DNA of 64,000 nucleotides from contig NZ_JABJVY010000006.1 of assembly GCF_040750475.1 (NCBI RefSeq), forward strand, positions 124,001-188,000, written 5' to 3'. Numbering within the stretch: position 1 is the first letter of the stretch; each line of letters starts with the position of its first letter. This stretch comes from Amorphus sp040750475 (lineage in GTDB: Bacteria > Pseudomonadota > Alphaproteobacteria > Rhizobiales > Amorphaceae). The position numbers and the translations under genes were made by a program. The notes under the pieces are model-generated. The model had not been told where the DNA came from, made no database searches, and saw only the letters and a list, made by a program, of their open reading frames with translations. Of the stretch, positions 20,235 to 29,029 are shown piece by piece.

Positions 20235-21503
20235 ATGGAGCCCGAACAACCGAATATCCGACACGAGGTTGCGGTCGTCGGTGCCGGGCCGGCCGGGATC
20301 ACCGCTGCGCTGCTGCTCCAGGCGAACGGCTTCGACACGGTCCTGATCGGCCCCAAGCCCGCCGCCGACCCGCGCACCACGGCGCTCCTGACCGGCTCCG
20401 TCAACGTGCTGGAGGCCATCGGCGCCTGGGAGCGTGCGGAACAGTCCGCCGCCCCGATGCGCACCATGCGCATCGTCGATACGACCGACCGGCTGATCCG
20501 CGCTCCGGAAGTCGCGTTCGAAGCCGGTGAAATCGGCCTGGACGCGTTCGGCTACAACATCGAAAACAACGCCCTCAACGCCGCACTGGTGGAGACGGCG
20601 ACGGCGGCCGGTCTCACCTGGATCGACGCGCCGGTGACCGATGTCGTCCATGAGGGCGGGCGGATCGTCCTTGCCGCCGGCGAGACGTCGGTCTCCGCAA
20701 GCCTTGCCGTCGCCGCCGATGGCGCACGCTCCTTCCTGCGCGAAACCGCCGGCATCGGCGTCCGAAGCTGGTCCTATCCTCAGCACGCCTTCGTGACGAT
20801 CTTCAGCCACGACGGTCCTCATCACGACGCATCCACGGAATTCCATACCCGCTCCGGGCCATTCACAATCGTTCCGCTGCAGGGCCGGCGCTCCAGCCTG
20901 GTGTGGGTCGTGCGCGGCGAGGAAGCCGCCCGTATCGAAACGCTGTCCGACGACGAGTTGTCCCGCGAAATCGAGATCCGCTCGCATCGGATGCTGGGCC
21001 GGGTCACGGTGGAGGCCACGCGCGGGCTGTTGCCGCTTTCGAGCCAAGTGGCCCGAAAGCTCGGCGCCAACCGCACCGCCCTGGTCGCAGAGGCAGCGCA
21101 CCGCTTTCCTCCGATCGGCGCACAGGGGCTCAATCTCGGCTTTCGCGATATCGCCGCCTTGGTGGAGGTGCTTTGTTCCGCCCGCCAACGCCGCCACGCC
21201 GATCTCGGATCGGAGGCGACCCTTGCCGCCTATGGCCGCAGCCGCCGGGCCGACGTGGAAAGTCGCACGCTCGCCGTCGATCTCCTCAACCGGTCGCTGT
21301 TGAGCGATTTCCTACCGGCATCGCTGGCGCGCGGGGTCGGCCTCTTTGCCGCCTCCCGCTTCGCGCCGGTGCGCCGGTTCATGATGCGCGAAGGGCTCGC
21401 GCCCACCGTCGGCGCCCCGCGGCTCGTTCGCGGGCTGCCGCTGGATCCCGCCGGATTCGGATCGAAACGATCCGACATCGGAGAACGAGATCAATTCCGG
21501 TAG
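20235..21503 (+). CDS. UbiH/UbiF/COQ6-type FAD-dependent hydroxylase
   Basis: Flavoprotein monooxygenase of 422 residues. Motifs in order are the FAD-binding GAGPAGITAALLLQ near residues 15-28, the DG motif VAADGARSFLRETAGI near 158, and GAQGLNLGFRDIAALVE near 296, which is diagnostic of the ubiquinone-biosynthesis hydroxylases. It most likely hydroxylates a ubiquinone precursor ring. Which position cannot be told, since alphaproteobacteria use one to three related enzymes. The gene stands alone, convergent with an AEC carrier gene. The ATG at 20235 follows an AGGACAGCG element. Confidence 0.9.
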   Translation: MEPEQPNIRHEVAVVGAGPAGITAALLLQANGFDTVLIGPKPAADPRTTALLTGSVNVLEAIGAWERAEQSAAPMRTMRIVDTTDRLIRAPEVAFEAGEIGLDAFGYNIENNALNAALVETATAAGLTWIDAPVTDVVHEGGRIVLAAGETSVSASLAVAADGARSFLRETAGIGVRSWSYPQHAFVTIFSHDGPHHDASTEFHTRSGPFTIVPLQGRRSSLVWVVRGEEAARIETLSDDELSREIEIRSHRMLGRVTVEATRGLLPLSSQVARKLGANRTALVAEAAHRFPPIGAQGLNLGFRDIAALVEVLCSARQRRHADLGSEATLAAYGRSRRADVESRTLAVDLLNRSLLSDFLPASLARGVGLFAASRFAPVRRFMMREGLAPTVGAPRLVRGLPLDPAGFGSKRSDIGERDQFR

Positions 21504-21538
21504 GGTTGAGCGGTCTTTAGACGGACAATCGAGCGCAC

Positions 21539-22495
21539 TCAGAACAAGACCGGCAGCAGGTCGTGGGTGACGAGGTAGAGCAGCGCCGTCACCGTCACCA
21601 CGGAAACGACGGTGCCGATCAGGACCGCACTGGAGGCGCGCTCCACATAGACCTGATACTGGCTCGCCAGCACGAAACAATTGGTCGCCGGCGGCAGGCC
21701 GGCCATCAAAACGGCCGTCGCGATCCACAATGGATCGATTCCGCCGACCCAGCTCAGCACCACGAAGATGATAATCGGGTGCAGCACGAGCTTGATGGCC
21801 AGCAACGCCGGCAACTCCGACGGGACCCGCCGGATCGACCGGCTGGAGACGGTCACGCCGATCGCAAACAGCGCGCACGGCGCCGCCGCACCGCGCAGCA
21901 TGGTCAAAAGCCGGTCCAGCGCCTGGGGCGGTTCGAAATCAATCGCCGCCGCCGCAATACCGGCGATCGTCGCGAGAATGAACGGATGCGTGAAGATCCG
22001 CTTCAGGATGACGAAGGCGGTGCGTCCGGCCCCCTCGCCTTCCCGCCCGGCAACCGCCATGAGAACGGAAACGATGACGAACAGGAGCGCGCTGTCGAAA
22101 CAAAAGATCAGCGCGGTCGGTACCGTCGCAGCCGGTCCAAGGGCCGCCAACGTCAGGCCGGGACCGAGATAGCCGACATTGGAATAGGAACCGACGATGC
22201 CCTGGATCGTCGCCACCCGCAGATCGCCGCCGGTTCGCGCCACCCCGACCCCAAAAGCAAGGGCAAACATGGCAAGCGTCACCAGCGTGGTGGACACGAT
22301 GAAACCCCAGCTTCCGAGCTGCTCGATCGGCGTCTCCGACAGAAGCTGGAAAAACAGAGCCGGCAGGGCGAGGTAGATGACGAAGAAGTTCAGCCACGCC
22401 AGCCCATCGGCCGGCAGCCGTATGATCCGCCCGGCGCCGTAGCCGAGAAAGATCAGGCCGAAGAACGGAAAGGCCAGCGAAAGAACGTCGTGCAT
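21539..22495 (-). CDS. AEC family auxin-efflux-carrier-like transporter
   Basis: Ten-helix AEC (Mem_trans family) protein of 318 residues from the ATG at 22495 (MHDVLSLAFPFFGLIFLGYG). A frame extended upstream to 22567 adds polar sequence foreign to the family. The two-fold helical bundle arrangement and PATNCFVLASQYQVY in helix 8 are typical. Bacterial members such as MdcF and MleP carry dicarboxylates including malonate and malate, but specificity is not evident. A malyl-CoA lyase lies 1.3 kb away, so a malate-related role is possible but unsupported. Confidence 0.88.
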   Translation of the reverse strand: MHDVLSLAFPFFGLIFLGYGAGRIIRLPADGLAWLNFFVIYLALPALFFQLLSETPIEQLGSWGFIVSTTLVTLAMFALAFGVGVARTGGDLRVATIQGIVGSYSNVGYLGPGLTLAALGPAATVPTALIFCFDSALLFVIVSVLMAVAGREGEGAGRTAFVILKRIFTHPFILATIAGIAAAAIDFEPPQALDRLLTMLRGAAAPCALFAIGVTVSSRSIRRVPSELPALLAIKLVLHPIIIFVVLSWVGGIDPLWIATAVLMAGLPPATNCFVLASQYQVYVERASSAVLIGTVVSVVTVTALLYLVTHDLLPVLF

Positions 22496-22683
22496 CGAGA
22501 ATCGGCGGGCGGTTGGCGGGTCGCTTAGCGCGCACCCACCTGTTTCGCGAATGGCACCAAAACGCAACCGGCGTTATATGGCCCCGCAGCGTCCACCACC
22601 CGTCCCGACATCGACGAACAGACGAGATCGAACCGCTTTTGCCAGTCTCTCCCCACTATCCCGGCATTTTCGGACCGGCACGC

Positions 22684-23565
22684 ATGCGGCTCGAATATGC
22701 CGGATTGCGGACGCTGATTGCGCCGCTGCAGGCGATGTCGCCCGACCGGGCTTCCGCAGTCAGCGGCTGGCTGTGGCGCCAATTTGCCCCTCATACGAGA
22801 CGGCACGCCCGAGTGCGCGAGCACATTGCGGCAGCGTTTCCAGAGCTTGCCGCGTCCGAGCGCGACCGCATCGCGCTGGCGAGCTGGGAGAATCTCGGCC
22901 GCGTCTTTGGAGAGGCGGTTCATGTCGATCGAATCGCGATGGACCCGGAGCGCGTCGAGCTGCCCGACGATATCGACCACTATCGCCGACTGGCGCGCAA
23001 AGGCTGCGTCTTCGTATCGCTTCATCTCGGCAATTGGGAACTGGCGGCTGCCCCTGCCCTTGGCAAGGACATCGCGATCGCCGGCACCTATCAGGCGATC
23101 CAGAACCCGCTCGTGGAACGCTACGTTCGCAGCCTGCGCGAACCAATCTATCGCGGCGGCCTGTTTCCCAAAGGCCATGCGGCGGCAAGGCAAACGATCG
23201 CGCTGGCGAAATCCGGCGGTGCCGTGGGCTTTCTGGCCGATCTGCGCGAGCGTCGTGGCATCAAACTGAGCTTTTTCGACCGGCCAGCCTATGCCAACCC
23301 GTTTCCCGCGGCCATTGCGCGACGCGCCGATGTACCGATCGTGGCCGGCTGCCTGGTGCGAACCAAGGGCGTCCACTTTCGCCTGCATGTGCGCGAAGTG
23401 GAGCAGGCACGAAGCAACGATCGCGACCGGGATATCGTCGAGACCACCCAAGCGATCCACGACCTGTTCGAGCACTGGATCCGCCGCTTTCCCGAGCAGT
23501 GGATGTGGTCGCACCGCAAATGGGCGCTTCGGCCGGAAGACACTCCAAAAAACGAGCAGCGCTAA
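22684..23565 (+). CDS. LpxL/HtrB-type lauroyl/acyl acyltransferase
   Basis: Lysophospholipid/lipid A acyltransferase family protein. From the ATG at 22684 it has 293 residues; an in-frame frame reaches back to 22513 but looks non-native. The catalytic HX4E motif is HLGNWE at about residue 116, and FLADLRERRGIKLSFFDRPAYANPFPAAIARR follows the family's second conserved block. An N-terminal hydrophobic anchor is weak. It would add a secondary acyl chain to lipid A at the inner membrane. The chain length transferred is unknown. Confidence 0.88.
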   Translation: MRLEYAGLRTLIAPLQAMSPDRASAVSGWLWRQFAPHTRRHARVREHIAAAFPELAASERDRIALASWENLGRVFGEAVHVDRIAMDPERVELPDDIDHYRRLARKGCVFVSLHLGNWELAAAPALGKDIAIAGTYQAIQNPLVERYVRSLREPIYRGGLFPKGHAAARQTIALAKSGGAVGFLADLRERRGIKLSFFDRPAYANPFPAAIARRADVPIVAGCLVRTKGVHFRLHVREVEQARSNDRDRDIVETTQAIHDLFEHWIRRFPEQWMWSHRKWALRPEDTPKNEQR

Positions 23566-23800
23566 AGGCTGGCAGCGTCGCAAGAAGGGGTTGTGCCGCA
23601 ACGCAGCATCGGCATGATCGACGAGACCGATCGGAATTGGGTCGGCGACCGGTCGGGACCGTCATCAACCCACAAAAAACCAGAACCCATTTCGACTTTC
23701 ACGGAAAGGCTGACCGGCTCGAAAGCATTATTTTGTAGCAATTTCGAACGGCGAACCGGTGCCCACTTCGCCTGGAAACGCTTGAGAGGAGACGCCTGCC

Positions 23801-24844
23801 TTGAAGACGCCCCGCAGCTTCTACGAACCGCTCGCCGTCGGCGCTCCCGCGCCCTACCAGACCTTGCCAGTGCAACTGGAGCGGATGATCCACTTCGTTC
23901 CACCGCACAACGAAAAGGTCCGCGCCAAGATCCCCGAGCTTGCGACCAAGGTGGACGTGATCCTGGGCAATCTGGAAGACGCGATTCCCGCCGATCAGAA
24001 GCTCGCCGCGCGCAAGGGCTTCATCGCGATGGCCGAGGCAACGGAATTCGGCGACACCGGGCTTTGGACGCGGATCAACAGCCTCGACAGCCCGTGGATG
24101 CTGGAAGATGTGCTGGAGATCGTGCCCGCAGTCGGCGACAAACTCGACGTCATCATGGTCCCGAAGGTCAACGGCCCCTGGGACATCCACTATCTCGACC
24201 AGCTCCTGGCCCAGCTCGAGGCGCGCCACGGCCTGAAAAAGCCGATCCTGCTGCATGCTATCCTGGAGACGGCGCAAGGCGTGGAGAATGTTTCCGCGAT
24301 CGCGAGCGCGAGCCCGCGCATGCACGGCATGAGCCTTGGCCCGGCCGATCTCGCCGCCTCGCGCGGAATGAAGACCACACGGGTCGGCGGCGGCCATCCG
24401 CTGTATCGGGTGCTGTCCGATCCCGATGGCTCCGACGCGGCACGTTCGGCCTACCAGCAGGACCTTTGGCACTACACTATCGCCCGCATGGTGGACGCCT
24501 GCGTGGCAGCCAGCATCAAGGCGTTCTATGGCCCGTTCGGCGACTTTCAGGACGCCGAAGCCTGCGAGGCCCAGTTCCAGAACGCCTTCCTGATGGGCTG
24601 CGCCGGCGCGTGGTCGCTGCATCCGAGCCAGATCGACATCGCCAAGCGCGTGTTCAGCCCGGAGGCGGACGAAGTCGACTTTGCCAAGAAGATCCTGGAT
24701 GCCATGCCCGACGGCAGCGGCGCCGTCATGATCGATGGCAAGATGCAGGACGACGCCACCTGGAAGCAGGCCAAGGTCATCGTCGATCTGGCCAAGGCGG
24801 TCGCCGCCAAAGATCCCGACCAGGGGGCACGCTACGGGTTTTAG
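23801..24844 (+). CDS. mcl: L-malyl-CoA/beta-methylmalyl-CoA lyase (HpcH/HpaI aldolase family)
   Basis: Mg2+-dependent lyase of the CitE/HpcH superfamily (347 residues) that cleaves malyl-CoA to glyoxylate and acetyl-CoA. Conserved segments are VILGNLEDAIP, WTRINSLDSPWMLED, HAILETAQGVEN (with the Mg-binding Glu), HGMSLGPADLAASRGMKTTR and GAWSLHPSQIDIAKRVFSP. The start is a TTG at 23801, preceded by GAGAGGAG at a suitable distance, and the protein begins KTPRSFYEP as in close relatives. In methylotrophs and ethylmalonyl-CoA-pathway organisms this enzyme feeds C2 assimilation. No other gene of those pathways is in the window, so its role here is open. Confidence 0.88.
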   Translation: MKTPRSFYEPLAVGAPAPYQTLPVQLERMIHFVPPHNEKVRAKIPELATKVDVILGNLEDAIPADQKLAARKGFIAMAEATEFGDTGLWTRINSLDSPWMLEDVLEIVPAVGDKLDVIMVPKVNGPWDIHYLDQLLAQLEARHGLKKPILLHAILETAQGVENVSAIASASPRMHGMSLGPADLAASRGMKTTRVGGGHPLYRVLSDPDGSDAARSAYQQDLWHYTIARMVDACVAASIKAFYGPFGDFQDAEACEAQFQNAFLMGCAGAWSLHPSQIDIAKRVFSPEADEVDFAKKILDAMPDGSGAVMIDGKMQDDATWKQAKVIVDLAKAVAAKDPDQGARYGF

Positions 24845-25309
24845 AGGCTTTTATGAACTCCGAATGGAGCGATGCCGCCGCCGCCTTCTTCGCTCCGGAA
24901 GGAGCCGATCGATGTGCGCATCGGAGGTACCGGTCGAGATCGGCGACGAACCGGAGCGACAAAAAGCGGCCGGCCCGAAAGGGTGGTGAGCGACGGTCGG
25001 CCAATGCGTCGAAAAGCGCCCAAATACGAACGAGTATTCGGATCGCCTTTCTCCTGTTGTCCGCCTCTTTCTCCCCAACGCAGCTTCTGTTCCAAGTCCG
25101 TAACAGCCTTTAGGATCGGGTGTGGGCAATTGTCATTTTGGAATTGATGGTTGCAGTGCGCGTGTCGGCGGTTTAGACGGGTGCGCGATTTGATGGCGAA
25201 ATGCGCCTCGACTTTCGCTCCCACCCTGTGACGGAGATCAGCTTCGCGGGTCAGGCTCCAAGCCGGCCGCCTCACGCGATTCGGGAGGGACGCCCCGAAG
25301 GATTGCCAG
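24845..25309. other. Gene-free stretch between the malyl-CoA lyase gene and hspQ
   Basis: About 465 bases with no convincing gene. Frames in this region are arginine- and serine-rich and lack ribosome binding sites in the right place. The small GCTCCGGAAGGAGC hairpin at about 24892-24905 might contribute to termination of the preceding gene, but no T-run follows. Confidence 0.45.
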
Positions 25310-25645
25310 ATGAGCCCCATGATGCGGACAGCGAAATTTCAGATCGGCCAGGTCGTACGCCATCGCTTCTACCCATTTCGGGGCGTGGTGTTCGATGTCG
25401 ACCCGACATTCGCCAATACCGAGGAGTGGTGGCTCGCGATCCCGGAAGATATCCGCCCGTCCAAGGATCAGCCCTACTATCACCTGTTCGCGGAGAACGA
25501 AGAGACCGAATACGTCGCCTACGTCTCCGAACAGAACCTGCTGCCCGACGAGAGCGGAGAGCCGATCCGCCACCCCCAGGTTTCCGAGATGTTCGGCCAG
25601 CGGGAAGACGGGATCTATCAGAGCCGGGAAGCCCGCCGCCACTGA
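25310..25645 (+). CDS. hspQ: Heat shock protein HspQ (hemimethylated-DNA-binding YccV fold)
   Basis: Small protein of 111 residues with the HspQ/YccV fold: FQIGQVVRHRFYPFRGVVFDVDP, then WWLAIPEDIRPSKDQPYYHLFAENE and YVAYVSEQNLLPDESGEP. In E. coli it stimulates Lon protease and was first described as a hemimethylated-DNA-binding protein. The ATG at 25310 has AAGGA seven bases upstream. It converges on parC, which ends 84 bases away. Confidence 0.93.
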   Translation: MSPMMRTAKFQIGQVVRHRFYPFRGVVFDVDPTFANTEEWWLAIPEDIRPSKDQPYYHLFAENEETEYVAYVSEQNLLPDESGEPIRHPQVSEMFGQREDGIYQSREARRH

Positions 25646-25729
25646 CGTGCGAGCTCAATTAAGAGCGAGCACACGTCTTTCCGACGAACAGCAGCGGGCG
25701 AACCGATCTCCGCTTCGCCTGTATGCACT

Positions 25730-27976
25730 TTAATTTGCGTCGAACCGGTTGCCGCGTGGGAACTTCGGCGGCGGCAGGCGTCCGGCTTGGGCGCGATCGC
25801 CGAGCCAGTCGCGCAGCTCCTCCATGGTGCGCACATGGCGCCTGCCGGAGGAATCGGTCCAGCTCAGGCCATCGTCGGCGGAGAAGACCTTGAGGTCCGC
25901 CAGGCCGCCGTCCTTGTAGCGCTGCAGCCGAACGCCGCGGCCTTTGGCCATCTGCGGGATCTGCGCCTTCGGGAAAATCAGGAGCTTGCGGTTCTCGCCC
26001 AGCACGGCAACCGTGTCGCCGGCGGCATCCACCACTCGCAGGCATTCTTCCGTGGCACCGACAGACAGCACCTGCTTGCCGCGCTTGGTGTTGGCCACGA
26101 GCTCACTTTCCGCCACCACGAAGCCCCGCCCCGCCGTGGACGCCACCAGGAGCAACCCGTTCGGCCGATGGACCAGCACGTCGACAACGTCCTGGCCCTG
26201 CTCCATGTCCACCATCAGCCGGATCGGCTCGCCGTGCCCGCGCCCGCCCGGCAGCTTGTCGGCGCCGATGGTGTAGAAACGCCCGCCGGTGGAGACGATC
26301 AGGAGCTTGTCGGTGGTCTCCGCGTGCAGCACACGCTTCAGGCTGTCGTCCTGCTTGAAGGCGATCTGGGACGTGTCCTGGATGTGGCCCTTGAGCGCGC
26401 GGATCCAGCCCTTTTCGGAGACCACCACGGTGATCGGCTCGCGCTCGATCATCGCCTGGACATCGATATCGCCGGAAATCGCCGGGGCCTCGGCGAAGCT
26501 GGTCCGGCGGCGGCCGAGATCTGTCTGAGGTCCGAACGTCTTTTTGAGGTCCTTCACCTTGTCGGCGACCTTGGACCACTGAGCACCGTCGTCGGCAAGC
26601 AGCGCCTCCAGCCCGGCTTTTTCCTCCGTCAGGTTGGTGTGCTCCTTGCGGATCTCCATCTCTTCCAGCTTGCGCAAAGAGCGCAGACGCATGTTGAGAA
26701 TAGCTTCCGCCTGGACCTCGGTCAGATCGAAGGCCTTGATCAACTCCGCCTTCGGATCGTCCTCCTCGCGGACGATCTGGATCACCCGGTCGAGATCGAG
26801 ATAGACGATCAGGAAACCGTCCAGGATCTCCAACCGGCGGGTGATCTTGTCGAGCCGGTGCTGCGAGCGGCGGACCAGCACCTCCTTGACGTGGTCGAGC
26901 CAGGCTTTCAGCGCCTCCTTGAGCCCGATCACCCTCGGCACCGTGCCGCCCATCAGCACGTTCATGTTGAGCGGCACGCGGTTTTCCAGGTCGGTCAGCC
27001 GGAACAGCGATTCCATCAGGAGCGCCGGATCGACCGTCTTGGAGCGCGGCTCCAGAACGAGGCGGATATCCTCCGCGGATTCGTCGCGCACATCTTCCAG
27101 GAGCGGCAGTTTCTTCGCCGTCAATAGATCGGCGATCCGCTCCACCAGCCGGCCCTTCTGGACCATGTAGGGGATCTCGGTCACCACGATCTGCCAGGTG
27201 CCGCGGGAAAGCTCCTCCTTCTCCCAGCGCGCCCGGACCCGGATCGATCCGCGCCCCGTTTTGTAGGCCTCCAGGATCGTGTCGGCGTTTTCCACGATGA
27301 TGCCGCCGGTCGGAAAGTCCGGTCCTGGCACCATCTTCACCAGCGTCTCGGTCGAGGCGTCCGGGTGCTTGATCAGGTGCAGCGCGGCGTCGGCGAGTTC
27401 GGCCACGTTGTGCGGGGGCACGTTGGTCGCCATGCCGACGGCGATGCCGGAGGCACCGTTGGCGAGCAGGTTCGGGAACGAGCCCGGCAGCACCACCGGC
27501 TCCTGCTCCAGCCCGTCATAGGTCTCGCGGAAGTCGACCGCGTCCTCGTCGAGGCCTTCCAGGATCAGGCCGGCAACCGCCGTCATCCGCGCTTCGGTGT
27601 AGCGCATGGCGGCAGCCCCATCGCCGTCGATGGTGCCGAAGTTGCCCTGACCATCGACCAGCGGATAGCGCACCGCGAAATTCTGGGCGAGACGGACCAG
27701 CGCATCGTAGATCGCCTGGTCGCCGTGCGGGTGGAATTTACCCATCACGTCGCCGACCACGCGCGCCGACTTCTTGAACGCCGTGCCGGGATCGAGCCGA
27801 AGCTGGCGCATGCCGAACAGGATCCGGCGATGCACGGGCTTCATGCCGTCGCGCACATCGGGCAGCGCACGGTGCATGATGGTCGACAGCGCGTAGGCGA
27901 GATAGCGCTCTTCCAAGGCCGCCTTGAGGTCGACCTCTTCGATGCCTTCGCCGTCTGGAATCAGTGTTTCACCCAT
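25730..27976 (-). CDS. parC: DNA topoisomerase IV subunit A
   Basis: Type IIA topoisomerase subunit of 748 residues that decatenates daughter chromosomes together with ParE. The catalytic tyrosine is Tyr126 in AAAMRYTEAR. The winged-helix block includes ALPDVRDGMKPVHRRIL. The C-terminal part, from about residue 490, has degenerate beta-pinwheel blades (GWIRALKGH, GRFYTIGADKLPGGRGHGEP). Only part of the blade set is present, which favours ParC over GyrA. In the quinolone-binding region the sequence is HPHGDQAIYD, with Gln87 where E. coli ParC has Ser80. It lies at the end of the conserved rnc-era-recO-parC order. Confidence 0.95.
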   Translation of the reverse strand: MGETLIPDGEGIEEVDLKAALEERYLAYALSTIMHRALPDVRDGMKPVHRRILFGMRQLRLDPGTAFKKSARVVGDVMGKFHPHGDQAIYDALVRLAQNFAVRYPLVDGQGNFGTIDGDGAAAMRYTEARMTAVAGLILEGLDEDAVDFRETYDGLEQEPVVLPGSFPNLLANGASGIAVGMATNVPPHNVAELADAALHLIKHPDASTETLVKMVPGPDFPTGGIIVENADTILEAYKTGRGSIRVRARWEKEELSRGTWQIVVTEIPYMVQKGRLVERIADLLTAKKLPLLEDVRDESAEDIRLVLEPRSKTVDPALLMESLFRLTDLENRVPLNMNVLMGGTVPRVIGLKEALKAWLDHVKEVLVRRSQHRLDKITRRLEILDGFLIVYLDLDRVIQIVREEDDPKAELIKAFDLTEVQAEAILNMRLRSLRKLEEMEIRKEHTNLTEEKAGLEALLADDGAQWSKVADKVKDLKKTFGPQTDLGRRRTSFAEAPAISGDIDVQAMIEREPITVVVSEKGWIRALKGHIQDTSQIAFKQDDSLKRVLHAETTDKLLIVSTGGRFYTIGADKLPGGRGHGEPIRLMVDMEQGQDVVDVLVHRPNGLLLVASTAGRGFVVAESELVANTKRGKQVLSVGATEECLRVVDAAGDTVAVLGENRKLLIFPKAQIPQMAKGRGVRLQRYKDGGLADLKVFSADDGLSWTDSSGRRHVRTMEELRDWLGDRAQAGRLPPPKFPRGNRFDAN

Positions 27977-28049
27977 GGCTCCTGGGTACCTTTGTGTCGT
28001 CGGCGTGGCAAGCAGTGATTCGCCCGCAAACCCGCAGCCACCCTGGAAT

Positions 28050-28790
28050 TCAATGGTTCGCGCCTAGACCTCGGGCGACGGCGGAGACGAAGTGCTGGCG
28101 CGCGGCCGGCAACGTCTTGTCGGCCGGTCCGAGCAGGCAGACTTCCAGGAAATAGCCGGTCAGGTCGAAGGCGGCGCGCAGCTCCACCGGCGAGGCCGGA
28201 GTGGCGCTCTCCCCGCCCGACAGAAAGCCCGGCAGCGTCAAAAGTCGGTCGGCATAGGGCGCGCCCGCCTCACGACTGACGGCGCGACCCGTGCGTGGCG
28301 AGACCCAAACGAGATCGGCGGTTACGCCGGTCGCCGCGCAGCTCGCCAGATCCAGCCCGAACCCCACCTCCTCCAGGAAAGCGAGTTCGAAACGCACCAT
28401 GATCGCGCCGGCCGCGCGCGGCTCGTCGAGATGGTCCAGCATGAGGCCGAGCGCTTCATAGAGGCGCGGATGCGGGTCGCGATCGGGCAGCAAGCGCAGG
28501 AGCCCCGCAGCCGCCTGAATGCCGAAGGTGCCGGTCGCCGTTTCCATCAGCCGGCCGGCGCGCGACTGCGCTACTTCCACGGCAAAATTTCCGAGCTGGT
28601 CGTCAAGGCGCGCCCGCCAGGTGACGTCCAGGGAATTGCCCGGCTGCAGCCCCGGCCGCAATCGTCGCGACCGCCCCCCGCGCACCAGCCCGGAGGCACG
28701 ACCATGGGCCTTGGTCAGCACGTCGAGGATCACGCTCGTCTCACCGAACGCGCGGGTGGAAAGCACGATCCCCTCGTCCCGCCATTCCAT
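28050..28790 (-). CDS. recO: DNA repair protein RecO
   Basis: Recombination mediator (246 residues) that works with RecR to load RecA on SSB-coated gaps. The N-terminal OB fold is recognisable (EGIVLSTRAFGETSVILDVLTKAHGR, then LVRGGRSRRLRPGLQPGN). A helical C-terminal domain (LRLLPDRDPHPRLYEAL, FELAFLEEVGFGLDL) follows. The zinc-finger cysteines found in some RecO proteins are reduced to a single CAATG-type Cys here. It is separated from era by a composite repeat element of about 150 bases. Confidence 0.94.
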   Translation of the reverse strand: MEWRDEGIVLSTRAFGETSVILDVLTKAHGRASGLVRGGRSRRLRPGLQPGNSLDVTWRARLDDQLGNFAVEVAQSRAGRLMETATGTFGIQAAAGLLRLLPDRDPHPRLYEALGLMLDHLDEPRAAGAIMVRFELAFLEEVGFGLDLASCAATGVTADLVWVSPRTGRAVSREAGAPYADRLLTLPGFLSGGESATPASPVELRAAFDLTGYFLEVCLLGPADKTLPAARQHFVSAVARGLGANH

Positions 28791-28860
28791 GGTTTAGCTC
28801 GATCTCCGCAAGGTCCCGCCATCGGCGACAAGGGCTATGGCCGAAGATGTTCACTCCGGA

Positions 28861-29008
28861 CATTCCCGCGAAAGCGGGAATCCATAGGGCCTATCAAGTG
28901 AGACGCAACTCTTTCGCCGTGCGCGAACCGTCTTCCGACAGGTTACTGCGTGGCCGGAGACCGTGCTCTACCGCCAACTCACTATGGATTCCCGCTTTCG
29001 CGGGAATG
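28861..29008. repeat. Composite repeat element 1 with inverted terminal palindromes
   Basis: Two copies of a 27-base unit face each other: CATTCCCGCGAAAGCGGGAA plus TCCATAG at 28861-28887, and its reverse complement at 28982-29008. Each contains the hairpin TTCCCGC-GAAA-GCGGGAA. The interior of about 94 bases is not palindromic. It lies between the era stop and the recO start. Translated in one frame such repeats give MDSRFRGNE-like peptides, which are widely and wrongly annotated as proteins. A second element with the same ends but a different interior lies at 38738-38889. Confidence 0.9.
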
Positions 29009-29029
29009 AGCGGAGTTTCTCCTGCAAAC

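Noticed and set aside
25697..25719. Possible bidirectional terminator between hspQ and parC (GGCGAA ... TTCGCC)
   Set aside because: The stem is only six pairs with an 11-base loop and no clear T-run on either strand, so I did not list it as a feature.
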